Source: Collinsella sp. (GTDB lineage Bacteria; Actinomycetota; Coriobacteriia; Coriobacteriales; Coriobacteriaceae). From it: 51,707 nt of DNA. Below are positions 30,329 to 39,874 of the stretch, in pieces. The number at the start of each line of letters is the position of its first letter. The stretch's first letter is position 1. The notes under the pieces were generated by a model. That model saw only the letters and a program-made list of their open reading frames with translations, was not told the DNA's origin and did not search any database. The stretch covers positions 1-51,707 of the forward strand of contig JAUMPM010000011.1 of NCBI GenBank assembly GCA_031294825.1. Reading direction: 5' to 3'. The position numbers and the translations under genes were made by a program.

Positions 30329-30667
30329 CTACACCGCGGCGGGGCCGTATTCGCCGGTGCGGATACGGATAACTTCTTCGACCGGCTCGACCCAGATTTT
30401 GCCGTCGCCGACGGCTCCGGTGCGAGCAGCGTTGCAGATAATCTCGACAATGTCGTCGACATGCTCATCGGCACAAATGAGCGTGAACTGCACCTTAGGG
30501 ATCGTGTTAACAAGCAACTCGTTGCCGCGCACGTATTCCTTCCAGCCATGTTGCGCACCGCAGCCCTGCACCTGGTTGATAGTCATACCACGAACATCGG
30601 CAGCAAACAGCGCGTCTTTAAGAACCTCAAGCTTCTCCTGGCGCACGATAGCCGTGATCTTTTTCAT
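30329..30667 (-). CDS. P-II family nitrogen regulatory protein
   Basis: 112 aa trimeric signal protein that senses 2-oxoglutarate, ATP/ADP and controls ammonium uptake. MKKITAIVRQEKLEVLKDAL is the family start; the T-loop is QHGWKEYVRGNELLVNTIPKV with the Tyr of the YVRG position conserved; GDGKIWVEPVEEVIRIRTGE is the C-terminal signature. Encoded right after amt on the same strand, so it is of the GlnK type that gates the Amt channel. AGAGG precedes the ATG by about 7 bases. Confidence 0.95.
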   Translation of the reverse strand: MKKITAIVRQEKLEVLKDALFAADVRGMTINQVQGCGAQHGWKEYVRGNELLVNTIPKVQFTLICADEHVDDIVEIICNAARTGAVGDGKIWVEPVEEVIRIRTGEYGPAAV

Positions 30668-30726
30668 AATGAATTCCTCTCAATAATCAACGTATCCCTT
30701 TACATGAGACGCGGGTTTCCCAGGTG

Positions 30727-30797
30727 CCGCAGATTGCCGTGAAAGAGGAGCGAAGCGTACTTAAGTACGTGAGCGACGATTGAACGGCAAGGTGCGG
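30727..30797. other. Structured intergenic element between amt and the PII gene
   Basis: Nested stems (30727-30731 with 30793-30797; 30734-30740 with 30784-30790) enclose a 14-base perfect palindrome CGTACTTAAGTACG (30756-30769) flanked by direct repeats GAGCGA (30748-30753 and 30771-30776). It lies 16 bases after the amt stop and may stabilise, attenuate or terminate the amt-PII message. Confidence 0.55.
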
Positions 30798-30812
30798 TGC
30801 TTGGGGAAGCTG

Positions 30813-32090
30813 TTAATCGAGTCCGGAGAAAGAGGGGTATGCGCTCTCGCCGTGCTGACTCGCATCCAGGCCCAGCGCCTCGTCGGCCTCGTCCACACGC
30901 AGGCTGCCGTGGAACAGCACCTTGACCACCGCGGCGATCACCAAATCGAGCACCAGCACAATAGCGACCGTCACCACAATGCCCAAGATCTGCGAGATGA
31001 GCAGCGACGCGTCGCCCGTGTAGAACAGGCCGCCCTTACCGGTCCACGAGAGCTCCGGCACGCAGAACAGGCCCGTGAGCACGCCGCCCAAAATTCCGCC
31101 GATACCGTGGCAACCAAACGCATCGAGTGCATCGTCGTAGCCAAACTTGGTCTTAAGATGGCTGATAGCCAGATAGCAGACGGGCGATACGATCAGACCC
31201 ATGACCAGCGCTGCCCACGGCTCGACAAAGCCCGCACCCGGCGTGACCACCACAAGGCCCGCAACCAGACCGGTGCTGGCGCCCACCAGCGTGGGGCGGC
31301 CGGTATGCACGCGCTCGACGGCAAGCCACGAAACCATGCCCGCCGCGCTGGCCGTCACGGTGTTGAGGATGGCAAGTGCCGCCACGGCGTCGGCCTTAAA
31401 CTCGCTGCCGCCGTTAAAGCCAAACCAGCCAAACCAAAGCAGGCCGGCGCCCAGCGCCACAAACGGCACGTTATGTGGACGGTAGCTCACCATGCCAAAG
31501 CCACGACGACGGCCAAGCATTAAGCAGAGGATCAGGCCGGTAAGACCGGACGAAATGTGCACCACGTCGCCGCCGGCAAAGTCGAGTGCGCCGATAATGT
31601 CACCGATAAAGGAGCCATCGCCGCCCCAAAGCATGTGAGCGAGCGGCGCATAGACCACGAGCAGCCAAATGCCCAGGAAGGCCGTCGTGGCACCGAACTT
31701 AACGCGGCCGGCCAGGCTGCCCGTGACGATAGCAGCCGTGATCATGGCAAATGCCATCTGGAAGGCGATGTTGATGATCTGAGGGTAGACGACACCGTCC
31801 GCAGCATTGCCCTCGGCCGCCTGCAGCACCTGGTTGAGCACCGGCAGGCACAGCAGCTGGTCAAGGCCTCCAATAAATGGGCTGGAACCGTCGCCGCCGT
31901 AGGCCAGCGACCAGCCGGCAACAATCCACAGCACACCGACCAGGCCAATGGCGCCAAAGCACATGAGCATGGTGTTGATGACATTTTTGCGCCTGGACAG
32001 GCCGCCGTAGAAAAACGCCAAGCCCGGTGTCATTAAAAACACGAGCATGGTGCAGACGAGCATAAACGTTGTCGATCCCGTATCGTACAT
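30813..32090 (-). CDS. amt: Ammonium transporter
   Basis: 425 aa with eleven predicted membrane helices. Family stretches: TPGLAFFYGGLSRRKNVIN (19-37), FAMITAAIVTGSLAGRVKF near 120, DFAGGDVVHISSGLTGLI (first pore His) near 170, and DALDAFGCHGIGGILGGVLTG (second pore His) near 320. It transports ammonium when nitrogen is scarce. Start at ATG 32090, six bases after GGGAG; ATG codons further up (32147) lack one. Co-directional with the PII gene, 146 bp upstream of it. Confidence 0.96.
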   Translation of the reverse strand: MYDTGSTTFMLVCTMLVFLMTPGLAFFYGGLSRRKNVINTMLMCFGAIGLVGVLWIVAGWSLAYGGDGSSPFIGGLDQLLCLPVLNQVLQAAEGNAADGVVYPQIINIAFQMAFAMITAAIVTGSLAGRVKFGATTAFLGIWLLVVYAPLAHMLWGGDGSFIGDIIGALDFAGGDVVHISSGLTGLILCLMLGRRRGFGMVSYRPHNVPFVALGAGLLWFGWFGFNGGSEFKADAVAALAILNTVTASAAGMVSWLAVERVHTGRPTLVGASTGLVAGLVVVTPGAGFVEPWAALVMGLIVSPVCYLAISHLKTKFGYDDALDAFGCHGIGGILGGVLTGLFCVPELSWTGKGGLFYTGDASLLISQILGIVVTVAIVLVLDLVIAAVVKVLFHGSLRVDEADEALGLDASQHGESAYPSFSGLD

Positions 32091-32288
32091 TCGCTCTCCC
32101 TTGGTCGCATGAACGTTGTCGGCGCCCATAATGCGGCCGAGGGGCAACTGGTGTAGACCAGATACGGCGTTGTTAAACGCAGCGTTGTCGAATGGAAATG
32201 CTGCCGCAATCTTGGAAACGGCGCGGCAACGGGCGCGAAACGAACGGGAAATACGCGAGCAAGGAAGCCGTGAGCGCGCCCGTCCCGG

Positions 32289-33308
32289 CTAGCGGCGGAA
32301 CAGCTCGCGGGCTCGGTCGCGGAGGTCGGTAGCCCGAATGACACCTTCGTAGCGATTGATGCGCAGACGCGGGAAGGCGTTAAAGAAGCGTAGGTCGCGG
32401 CGGCTGAGTGACACGCTCGGCACCGGGCGGCTCATGCGCTTGCCGGCAAGGCGACGACTGAGCGACGGACGCGGCATGCTCGGCGCGGCATCGGCCACGC
32501 GGCGGGCGGCAAGCGCCAGGCCGCGAGCACCATCCGCGATAAACGTCGGCATCGAAGCCTTCTCGCGCAGGGCATCGAGCGCGGCGTCACCCAGCTCGGC
32601 CAGCCACGCGTTAACGGCACGGCTACGGATGTGCGTCTGTGCTACCGAGTCAATCGTAGAATCGGGAATACGTTCGAGCACTGAGTCCGAGGCATCGGCA
32701 AGCGACTCATTGATGCGGTCGGCAAGGTCGGCCCGGACCCGCTCCAGCTGATCAGACAGACGCCGCCAGCTCGCCAACGAGCACACCGCGTCGACCATCA
32801 TCGCGACCGCGACGATAAAGGCGGACAGCCGCACAATCAGCACCGGCAGATGGCCAAGCAGCCCCAGCAATGCCGGCTCCACTAAACGGCAAATACACAA
32901 CGCACCCAAGCCAAACGCGCATGCCCAGTACAGGCAGATACGTCCGTGCAAGTTAAACGGCAGGTGCGAGTAATCCCAAAAGCGAGCGCCCGTTGTTTTT
33001 TCCAACAGCACGCCTACGCTGTACTCAATCACGCTGCATACGAGCGCTGCAGCGACAAACTGGCTCGAGGCATCCGGAATCCCACGCAACAGCAGCCAGC
33101 AGGCAATGCCGCCCACACCATAGATAGGACAACACGGCCCCAGCAAAAAGCCACTGTTGGCAAATCGTCCGTGATTGAGCATGGCGCAGACTGTCGATTC
33201 CCATGCCCAACCGCAAAAACCGTAGAAGGCAAACGAGAGTACCAGCGCCGAGAGCGGACAGGCGGCAAGCGTCGCGCCGTCAAATGCCATGTCGATCGCG
33301 GTCCCCAC
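32289..33308 (-). CDS. CmpB-like putative ABC transporter permease family (PF06541) membrane protein
   Basis: 339 aa, GTG start with GAGGG six bases upstream. The first 160 residues contain four to five membrane helices with the family pattern FYGFCGWAWESTVCAML, ANSGFLLGPCCPIYGVGG and LEKTTGARFWDYSHLPFNLHGRICLYW. The Pfam name is historical; transport function is unproven. The C-terminal half (helical, RVRADLADRINESLADASD) is cytoplasmic. It starts 3 bases after the stop of the HD gene and is surely in one operon with it. Confidence 0.88.
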   Translation of the reverse strand: MGTAIDMAFDGATLAACPLSALVLSFAFYGFCGWAWESTVCAMLNHGRFANSGFLLGPCCPIYGVGGIACWLLLRGIPDASSQFVAAALVCSVIEYSVGVLLEKTTGARFWDYSHLPFNLHGRICLYWACAFGLGALCICRLVEPALLGLLGHLPVLIVRLSAFIVAVAMMVDAVCSLASWRRLSDQLERVRADLADRINESLADASDSVLERIPDSTIDSVAQTHIRSRAVNAWLAELGDAALDALREKASMPTFIADGARGLALAARRVADAAPSMPRPSLSRRLAGKRMSRPVPSVSLSRRDLRFFNAFPRLRINRYEGVIRATDLRDRARELFRR

Positions 33309-33311
33309 CGT

Positions 33312-33848
33312 CTACCCTCTCCTCTTCTCGCTCGATTCGCCACTCATGCCATCGTCCGCCTCGTCCTTGCGCGGCAGGCGGCCGGCAACCGTCTCGCGCA
33401 GAGCGCACCATTTATCTGCCAGGCATACAATCCAAGCTTCACGACACGTCGGCGGCACTGGCACCAGCGGAAACATATGCCGCACGATAATATTCCGTTC
33501 GCGCGGCGTCAGCTCAAAATCTTCCTCCGCACGTGCCAGGGCAAAAAACGGGTGGCGAAAGCCATGCAGCCGATGGCTTGGGTCGGGATCGTGCCAGTCA
33601 TAGAGAAAGTAATCGTGTAACAAGGCTCCGCGCAGCAACGAGGCGCGGTCAACCGAGACACCGACGCGGCCCAAGCGCTCGGCAAAGGACAGACTCGCCT
33701 GCGCTACCGAGGTCACATGCGTATACACCGTCACATCGCCATGCTGGATAAACTCGCGCGTCAGGTCCAGACGGCCCGCCTGTGCCAGTTGACGGGCAGC
33801 ATGGTCCACTTCGCACGCGATTTTCTCGGCACGAACGACATCGGACAT
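33312..33848 (-). CDS. HD domain phosphohydrolase
   Basis: 178 aa, ATG at 33848 five bases after AAGGAGG. Metal ligands H44 (VYTHVTSVAQ), HD 78-79 (LLRGALLHDYFLYDWHD), and H113-like (IIVRHMFPL) fit the small HD/HDIG family found next to CmpB-like genes. Substrate unknown, possibly a nucleotide. First gene of a two-gene operon with the CmpB-like protein. Confidence 0.88.
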   Translation of the reverse strand: MSDVVRAEKIACEVDHAARQLAQAGRLDLTREFIQHGDVTVYTHVTSVAQASLSFAERLGRVGVSVDRASLLRGALLHDYFLYDWHDPDPSHRLHGFRHPFFALARAEEDFELTPRERNIIVRHMFPLVPVPPTCREAWIVCLADKWCALRETVAGRLPRKDEADDGMSGESSEKRRG

Positions 33849-34076
33849 GCTGCCTCCTTCCAGCGGCTCACGGCGACAAGCCACGGCCTGCACGCATTGA
33901 ATAAAATCATCATGGAACCTATCAGTATGGCATCGGACAAAACGTTTTGCCCCACCAGTTGTCGAATTACCGCGCCGCCGTCACATATCAAACGCCAAAA
34001 TGTGCGAGACTGTCTTGTGCAATTGTGCCGGCCGAGGGAGTGCCGGCGCACGATTCGCATGGAGTAACCCACAACG

Positions 34077-35858
34077 ATGCTGCTTACGCAAACGACAACG
34101 CCCGAGGACGTCAAGGCTCTCGACCGCGCCGAGCTTCCGCTGCTCTGCGGCGAGATTCGCCACGCCATCCTCGAAAGCTCCGCCGCCGTCGGCGGGCACG
34201 TTGCCCCCAACTTGGGCGTCGTTGAGCTCACGGTCGCGCTCCATCGCGTGTTTAACTCCCCCACCGACAAAATTGTCTTTGACGTGTCGCACCAGACCTA
34301 CGCCCACAAGGCGCTGACCGGGCGCGCGTACACCTATATCGATCCGGAACGTTATGGTGAGGCTTCTGGCTTTGCCAATCCCAACGAGTCCGAGCACGAC
34401 CTGTTCGCCATGGGCCATACCTCCACGTCGGTGAGCCTGGGCTGCGGCCTTGCCCACGCGCGTGACCTGGCGGGCGACACGTATAACGTCATCACCATCA
34501 TTGGCGACGGCTCGCTTTCGGGCGGCCTGGCGTTTGAGGGCTTTAACAATGCCGCCGAACTCGATAGCAACCTGATCATCATCGTCAACGATAACGACCA
34601 GTCCATTGCCGAGAACCATGGCGGCCTGTATCGCAATCTGGCCGAGCTGCGCGCCAGCAACGGTGCCTGTGAGCGCAACGTCTTCCGCGCGATGGGGCTC
34701 GACTACCGCTATCTGGACGCCGGTAACGATGTGTTGGCCCTCGTCGACGCGTTGCAGGAACTGCGCAATATCGATCACCCCATCGTGCTGCACGTCTCCA
34801 CCGCCAAGGGCAAGGGCTTTGAGCCAGCCCAGAGCGACCCGGAACGCTGGCACCACGTGGGTCCGTTTGACATGGCGACTGGGCGCAAGCTCTGCCCGGG
34901 CCATCCGAGCGAGCCCGCACCGCGCACCTATGCCGATATTACGGGCGAGGCGCTCAGCACCGCCATCGAGCGCGATTCGCAGGTCGTGGGCATCACGGCC
35001 GCCACGCCCTACATCATGGGCTTTGCACCCGAGCTTCGCGCTGCGGCCGGCAAGCAGTTTGTCGACGTGGGCATTGCCGAGGAGCACGCTGTGACCTTTG
35101 CCACCGCGCTTGCACGCTCGGGCGCCAAGCCAGTCTTTGGTGTGTACGGCACGTTTTTGCAGCGCGCCTACGACGAGCTGTGGCACGACCTGTGCCTCAA
35201 CGATGCCCCCGCAACCATCTTGGTGTTTGGCGCGTCGATCTTTGGCACCACATCCGAGACGCACCTCTCGTTCTTTGATATTTCCATGCTGGGCGCTCTT
35301 CCCAACATGCGCTACTTGGCGCCGGCCTGCATGGAGGAATACCTGTCCATGCTGAGCTGGTCGCTCGACCACCGCGAGCATCCCGTGGCAATCCGCGTAC
35401 CGGGCATCGGCCTGGTGAGCCGTCCCGACCTTGCGCCCGCCGAAGACACCGACTACAGCGCCGTTCGCTACAACGTGGTGCGTCAGGGCCGCGACGTTGC
35501 CGTGCTCGCGCTCGGCGATTTCTTTGAGCTGGGCGAGCGCGTGGCAAACCGTCTGACTGCCGAGTACGGCATCGAGGCCACGCTCGTCAACCCGCGCTTC
35601 GCAACCGAGCTCGACCGCGAGTTCCTCGACAGCCTTGCCGCCGAGCATCGCGTTGTCGTCACCCTCGAGGACGGCATCTTGGACGGCGGCTGGGGCGAGC
35701 GCGTAGCATGTTATCTGGCATGCACGCCGTTGCGTACGCGCACCTTCGGCATCGCCAAGGGCTTCCCCGACCGCTACGACCCCAACGAACTGCTCGCTCA
35801 AAACGGCATGACGGTCGAGAATATGGCCGCCGAAGCCGTGAGACTACTCAACGAGTAA
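34077..35858 (+). CDS. dxs: 1-deoxy-D-xylulose-5-phosphate synthase-like enzyme, divergent active site
   Basis: 593 aa thiamine-diphosphate enzyme, shorter than the usual 620-640. TPP/Mg motif GDGSLSGGLAFEGFN (143-157) and NDN (171-173), transketolase motif VDVGIAEEHAVTFA (329-342). By alignment with E. coli DXS, Y392 and H431 are kept (Tyr357, His396), but R420 and D427 of DRAGLVGADGPTH are replaced in FGASIFGTTSETH (384-396). Those two residues help bind glyceraldehyde 3-phosphate, so the acceptor substrate may differ; it may be a paralogue rather than the housekeeping enzyme. The start is weakly supported (GGAG 12 bases upstream). A GC-rich hairpin (34026-34049) lies in the leader. Followed by a terminator. 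Confidence 0.85.
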   Translation: MLLTQTTTPEDVKALDRAELPLLCGEIRHAILESSAAVGGHVAPNLGVVELTVALHRVFNSPTDKIVFDVSHQTYAHKALTGRAYTYIDPERYGEASGFANPNESEHDLFAMGHTSTSVSLGCGLAHARDLAGDTYNVITIIGDGSLSGGLAFEGFNNAAELDSNLIIIVNDNDQSIAENHGGLYRNLAELRASNGACERNVFRAMGLDYRYLDAGNDVLALVDALQELRNIDHPIVLHVSTAKGKGFEPAQSDPERWHHVGPFDMATGRKLCPGHPSEPAPRTYADITGEALSTAIERDSQVVGITAATPYIMGFAPELRAAAGKQFVDVGIAEEHAVTFATALARSGAKPVFGVYGTFLQRAYDELWHDLCLNDAPATILVFGASIFGTTSETHLSFFDISMLGALPNMRYLAPACMEEYLSMLSWSLDHREHPVAIRVPGIGLVSRPDLAPAEDTDYSAVRYNVVRQGRDVAVLALGDFFELGERVANRLTAEYGIEATLVNPRFATELDREFLDSLAAEHRVVVTLEDGILDGGWGERVACYLACTPLRTRTFGIAKGFPDRYDPNELLAQNGMTVENMAAEAVRLLNE

Positions 35859-35862
35859 AAAA

Positions 35863-35896
35863 CCTCCGCAAGGGAAGCACCCCTGCGGAGGTTTTT
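35863..35896 (+). terminator. Rho-independent terminator of the dxs-like gene
   Basis: CCTCCGCA (35863-35870) pairs with TGCGGAGG (35884-35891) and is followed by TTTTT. Confidence 0.9.
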
Positions 35897-35913
35897 GTTT
35901 TCGCGGCGCGATT

Positions 35914-36051
35914 ATCTCAATCTGTAATATCTAGGACCCGAATTCCCGTCTAACTGTTACAGATCTAGATAAGACGTCTTAGTCCCAGACCTTTGTCTCA
36001 ATCTGTAACAGATAGAGACCTTTTGGCCCTCCAGATGTTACAGATTGAGAC
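35914..36051. repeat. Cluster of four alternating TCTCAATCTGTAAC motifs
   Basis: Forward units at 35914-35934 and 35995-36019, inverted units at 35955-35975 and 36037-36051. Units 3 and 4 are perfectly complementary over GTCTCAATCTGTAAC. Within unit 3 ATCTGT-A-ACAGAT is itself palindromic. The stretch lies after a terminator and about 240 bp before the next promoter. It may be an operator array, a repeat relic or a structured element. The 504-bp gap 35859-36362 has no gene. Confidence 0.6.
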
Positions 36052-36083
36052 AGAACACTAAGGCATGCCGCCGCATCGGCCAG

Positions 36084-36120
36084 AACCACCACAAAGGTGC
36101 CTGTCCCCTTTGTGGTGGTT
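36084..36120. repeat. Dispersed palindrome family B, copy 2
   Basis: Identical over 37 bases to the copy at 13072-13108: arms AACCACCACAAAGG and complement around TGCCTGTCC. Confidence 0.92.
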
Positions 36121-36202
36121 TTCGTTGTCGCCATTATAGCGACCGCTGTGAGCGATCATGCCGTCTTCAAAGCGCATTCTCAGCTGCAATATTCGGCGTT
36201 TT

Positions 36203-36247
36203 CCCAGATAAAACCTGCCAAAATAAACCTGTCCCTTTTTGGTAGGT
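36203..36247 (+). repeat. Dispersed palindrome family A, copy 3
   Basis: CCCAGATAAAACCTGCCAAA, ATAAACCTGTCCC, TTTTTGGTAGGT. As at 13000-13110, families A and B occur next to each other, here 82 bases apart. Confidence 0.92.
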
Positions 36248-36289
36248 AGAATTACCCATAAGGTAAGTATGTTTCTGAGTTATTTCGTG

Positions 36290-36319
36290 TTGACCCATTT
36301 GAGCGCGATAGGGTATAAC
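36290..36319 (+). promoter_or_regulatory. Promoter of the amino-acid ABC operon
   Basis: TTGACC (36290-36295), 18 bases, TATAAC (36314-36319). The predicted leader of about 37 nt ends with AGAAAGG before the ATG at 36363. Confidence 0.78.
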
Positions 36320-36362
36320 TCTACTCAACCGCTAGGGATTTTATTGAGAAAGGTGTTCTACC

Positions 36363-37358
36363 ATGAGCAAGAACCTCTCCCAGCAGGTCGTTCTCGACCG
36401 CCGCGGCTTCGTTGCCGCCACCTTCGCAACCGTCGCCGGCCTTGGTCTTGCCGGCTGCTCCGACACCAGCGCCGAGGCCGACAAGGGTTCCGCCGCCGGT
36501 TCCTCCAAGAGCTCCGAGGATACCGAGGCTTCCACCATGCTCGACGCCAAGGCATTCGACAAGCTCGTCGACAACGGCCCCAAGGCCGATGACGATGCCG
36601 TCGCCGCCAGCACCTGGGCCACGGCCGTCAAGGACGCCGGCGTCTTTAAGATCGGTGGCGTTCAGACTTCCACGCTCTTCTCCCTCCTCAACGAGAAGGA
36701 CGGTCAGACCCGTGGCTTCGATGCCGGTATCGCGCAGCTCCTGTCCAACTACATCCTGGGCGAGAACAAGGTCGAGATCACCCAGGTGACCTCGGACACG
36801 CGCGAGTCCGTCTTGCAGAACGGCCAGGTCGACGCCGTCTTTGCCACCTACACCATCACTGACGAGCGCAAGAAGCTTGTCTCCTTTGCCGGTCCCTATT
36901 ACTACACGCAGCAGGCCATCCTGGTGCTTGCCGATAACGACGACATCAAGAGCGTCGACGACCTGGCCGACAAGAACGTCGCCGTCCAGTCCGGCTCCAA
37001 CGGCCCCGCCATCCTGGAGGAGTTCGCTCCCAAGGCCAGCCAGCAGGAGTTCAAGACCGACGAGGAGGCCCGCCAGGCACTCCAGCAGGGCCGCGTTGAC
37101 GCCTACGTCATCGATAACAACATGCAGCAGAGCGCCCTGGTCCGCGAGCCCGGTAAGTACAAAATCGCCGGCAAGCCCTTCGGCAGCAAGGAGCCCTATG
37201 GCATCGGCCTGCCGCTCGATTCCGACGGCGTCGCCTTTGTCAACGACTTCCTTAAGAAGATCGAGGACGATGGTACCTGGACCGAGCTGTGGCAGATCTG
37301 CATCGGCGACCGTACGGGCGACACCAATGTTCCCGAGCTGCCCGAGATCGGCGCCTAG
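36363..37358 (+). CDS. Amino-acid ABC transporter substrate-binding lipoprotein
   Basis: 331 aa. Signal peptide LDRRGFVAATFATVAGLGLAGC (11-32) combines a twin-arginine RRGF with a lipobox LAGC, so it is probably exported by Tat or Sec and lipidated at Cys32. A Ser/Glu-rich linker (34-60) leads to a type-II periplasmic-binding fold: TRGFDAGIAQLLSNYI, VDAVFATYTITDERKKLVSFAGPYYYTQQAIL, LQQGRVDAYVIDNN. The sequence resembles GluB/glutamate- or glutamine-binding proteins. Followed by two permeases and an ATPase. Confidence 0.93.
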   Translation: MSKNLSQQVVLDRRGFVAATFATVAGLGLAGCSDTSAEADKGSAAGSSKSSEDTEASTMLDAKAFDKLVDNGPKADDDAVAASTWATAVKDAGVFKIGGVQTSTLFSLLNEKDGQTRGFDAGIAQLLSNYILGENKVEITQVTSDTRESVLQNGQVDAVFATYTITDERKKLVSFAGPYYYTQQAILVLADNDDIKSVDDLADKNVAVQSGSNGPAILEEFAPKASQQEFKTDEEARQALQQGRVDAYVIDNNMQQSALVREPGKYKIAGKPFGSKEPYGIGLPLDSDGVAFVNDFLKKIEDDGTWTELWQICIGDRTGDTNVPELPEIGA

Positions 37359-37446
37359 GCAACGAGCCTAGTAACGGCCGCAACGAAACCATATGGAAAC
37401 GCACGATGCGCTTTATTGCGGTAAACTGTTTCCTCACAGAGTTGTC

Positions 37447-37475
37447 GGGGCTTCCGTACACACGGAAGCCCCTTT
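37447..37475 (+). terminator. Intra-operon terminator or attenuator
   Basis: Perfect 10-bp stem GGGGCTTCCG (37447-37456) with 37463-37472, then TTTCC. It lies between the binding-protein gene and the first permease and would give an excess of binding-protein message by partial read-through. Confidence 0.8.
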
Positions 37476-37496
37476 CCTTATCGGCGGGAGGTCCGC

Positions 37497-38156
37497 ATGA
37501 GTCTCTCCGAGCTCTGGTCGCTCTATGGCCAGAACTATATCGACGCGCTGCTAGCAACCTGGGGCATGACGCTTGAGTCGTTTGCCATCGCCATGGCACT
37601 GGCCGTCGCCGTCACCGTGATGCGCGTGTCGCCGCTCAAGCCGCTGCGCGTCTTTGGCGACCTGTATGTCCAGGTCTTCCGTAACATCCCAGGCATCGCA
37701 CTGCTCATCATCGTCGTCTATGCGCTGCCGCCGCTCAAGGTCGTCCTGCCCTACCGCACCTGCGTTATCGTCGCCACGGTCCTTTTGGGCTCGGCCTTTG
37801 GCTCCGAGAACTTTATGAGCGGCATCAACACCGTCGGCGTCGGCCAGGTGGAAGCCGCCCGCTCGCTGGGCATGAACTTTAGCCGTATCCTCGCCAAGAT
37901 CGTGATTCCGCAGGCGCTGCGCTCGAGCGTGCTACCCATGACCAACCTCTTTATCGCCGTCATGCTCACCACCGCGCTCGGCAGTCAGGTGCCGTTGCAA
38001 CCGCAGGAGCTCACCGGCGTGGTGAGCTATATCAACACGCGCTCGCTCGGCGGCGTCGCCGCGTTCTTTATCTCGGCACTCGGCTACCTGGGCACGGCCT
38101 TTGTGGTGAGCCACATTGGCAACTATATCGATAAGAAGGTGAGGATCCTCCGATGA
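37497..38156 (+). CDS. Amino-acid ABC transporter permease 1 (HisM/GluC type)
   Basis: 219 aa, five membrane helices. The EAA loop GVGQVEAARSLGMNFSRIL (about 115-133) contacts the ATPase. Start at ATG 37497 with GGGAGG five bases before. It overlaps the next gene by four bases (ATGA), which points to coupled translation. Together with the second permease it forms a heterodimeric channel. Confidence 0.93.
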   Translation: MSLSELWSLYGQNYIDALLATWGMTLESFAIAMALAVAVTVMRVSPLKPLRVFGDLYVQVFRNIPGIALLIIVVYALPPLKVVLPYRTCVIVATVLLGSAFGSENFMSGINTVGVGQVEAARSLGMNFSRILAKIVIPQALRSSVLPMTNLFIAVMLTTALGSQVPLQPQELTGVVSYINTRSLGGVAAFFISALGYLGTAFVVSHIGNYIDKKVRILR

Positions 38157-38986
38157 GCAAGCATTCCTCCCCTGCGCTTACCATGCGTGATGCGCTCTAC
38201 GAGGCTCCCGGCGCCAAGATGCGCGCCAAGATTCGCATCGGCACCGCCATCTCATTGGTTGCCGTGGCGGCGCTCATCGCCTTGGTACTGCAGCGCTTTT
38301 ATGTGACCGGTCAGCTTTCGGTCCACTATTGGTATTTCTTTACGCACCTCTCCACCTGGAAGTTCCTGCTTGCCGGCTTTGAGGGTACCGTTAAAGTCGC
38401 ACTCACCGCTGGCGCCATCGCGCTGGTGCTGGGCTTAGCTCTCATGCTCGGCCGCACGAGCGACATTAAGCCGCTGCAGCTGGTCTGCCGCGTACTCACC
38501 GATTTCTTCCGCGGCGTACCGAGCCTGCTGTTCATCTACTTCTTCTTTTTGGTGCTGCCCCAGTACAAGATTGCGCTGCCGTCGTTTTGGATGCTCACGC
38601 TTCCCGTCGCGCTCGCTGCCGCCGGCGTACTCGCCGAGATTTTCCGTGCCGGCGTCAACGCCGTGCCGCGCGGCCAGGTCGAAGCCGCCCAGGCACTCGG
38701 TCTCTCCAAGGCCAAAATCACCTTTAAAATCGTGTTGCCGCAGGCTATTCGGTTTATCATTCCGTCGTTGATTTCGCAGCTTGTGGTCGTAGTCAAAGAC
38801 ACCACCGTCGCCTACGTGGTGAGCTACCCTGACCTCATGCAAAATGCCCGCGTGCTCATTACCAACTACGACGCCCTCGTGTCGGTCTACCTGGTAATCG
38901 CGGTTATCTACATCCTCATCAACGTCGCGATTAACAAGGCCGCTGTCTACGTTTCGCACAAGACCGGCGCGACCATCATCCGCTAA
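38153..38986 (+). CDS. Amino-acid ABC transporter permease 2 (GluD type)
   Basis: 277 aa. A 40-residue N-terminal part with a first helix precedes the BPD transport domain. The EAA motif is PRGQVEAAQALGLSKAKIT (near 173-191). It overlaps permease 1 by ATGA and is followed after 36 bp by the ATPase gene. Confidence 0.93.
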   Translation: MSKHSSPALTMRDALYEAPGAKMRAKIRIGTAISLVAVAALIALVLQRFYVTGQLSVHYWYFFTHLSTWKFLLAGFEGTVKVALTAGAIALVLGLALMLGRTSDIKPLQLVCRVLTDFFRGVPSLLFIYFFFLVLPQYKIALPSFWMLTLPVALAAAGVLAEIFRAGVNAVPRGQVEAAQALGLSKAKITFKIVLPQAIRFIIPSLISQLVVVVKDTTVAYVVSYPDLMQNARVLITNYDALVSVYLVIAVIYILINVAINKAAVYVSHKTGATIIR

Positions 38987-39022
38987 CGCTTTACTATTTC
39001 TAGTCATAAGGAGCCGAGTACC

Positions 39023-39787
<765 letters not shown>

Positions 39788-39874
39788 CCCAATTGCCACG
39801 CGGGCGAATTCATCAGTAACGTTTGTCCCGCGCCACCCCTGTGCCATGTCCACCCGGATTCGAAAGCCACACCC

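Noticed and set aside
33981..35801. 606-codon minus-strand frame over the dxs-like gene
   Set aside because: Antisense shadow; the plus strand has the TPP motifs and a terminator behind the stop.
35914..36051. CRISPR array
   Set aside because: Units alternate in orientation, spacers are irregular (about 20-30 bases, some overlapping palindromes) and no cas gene is present.
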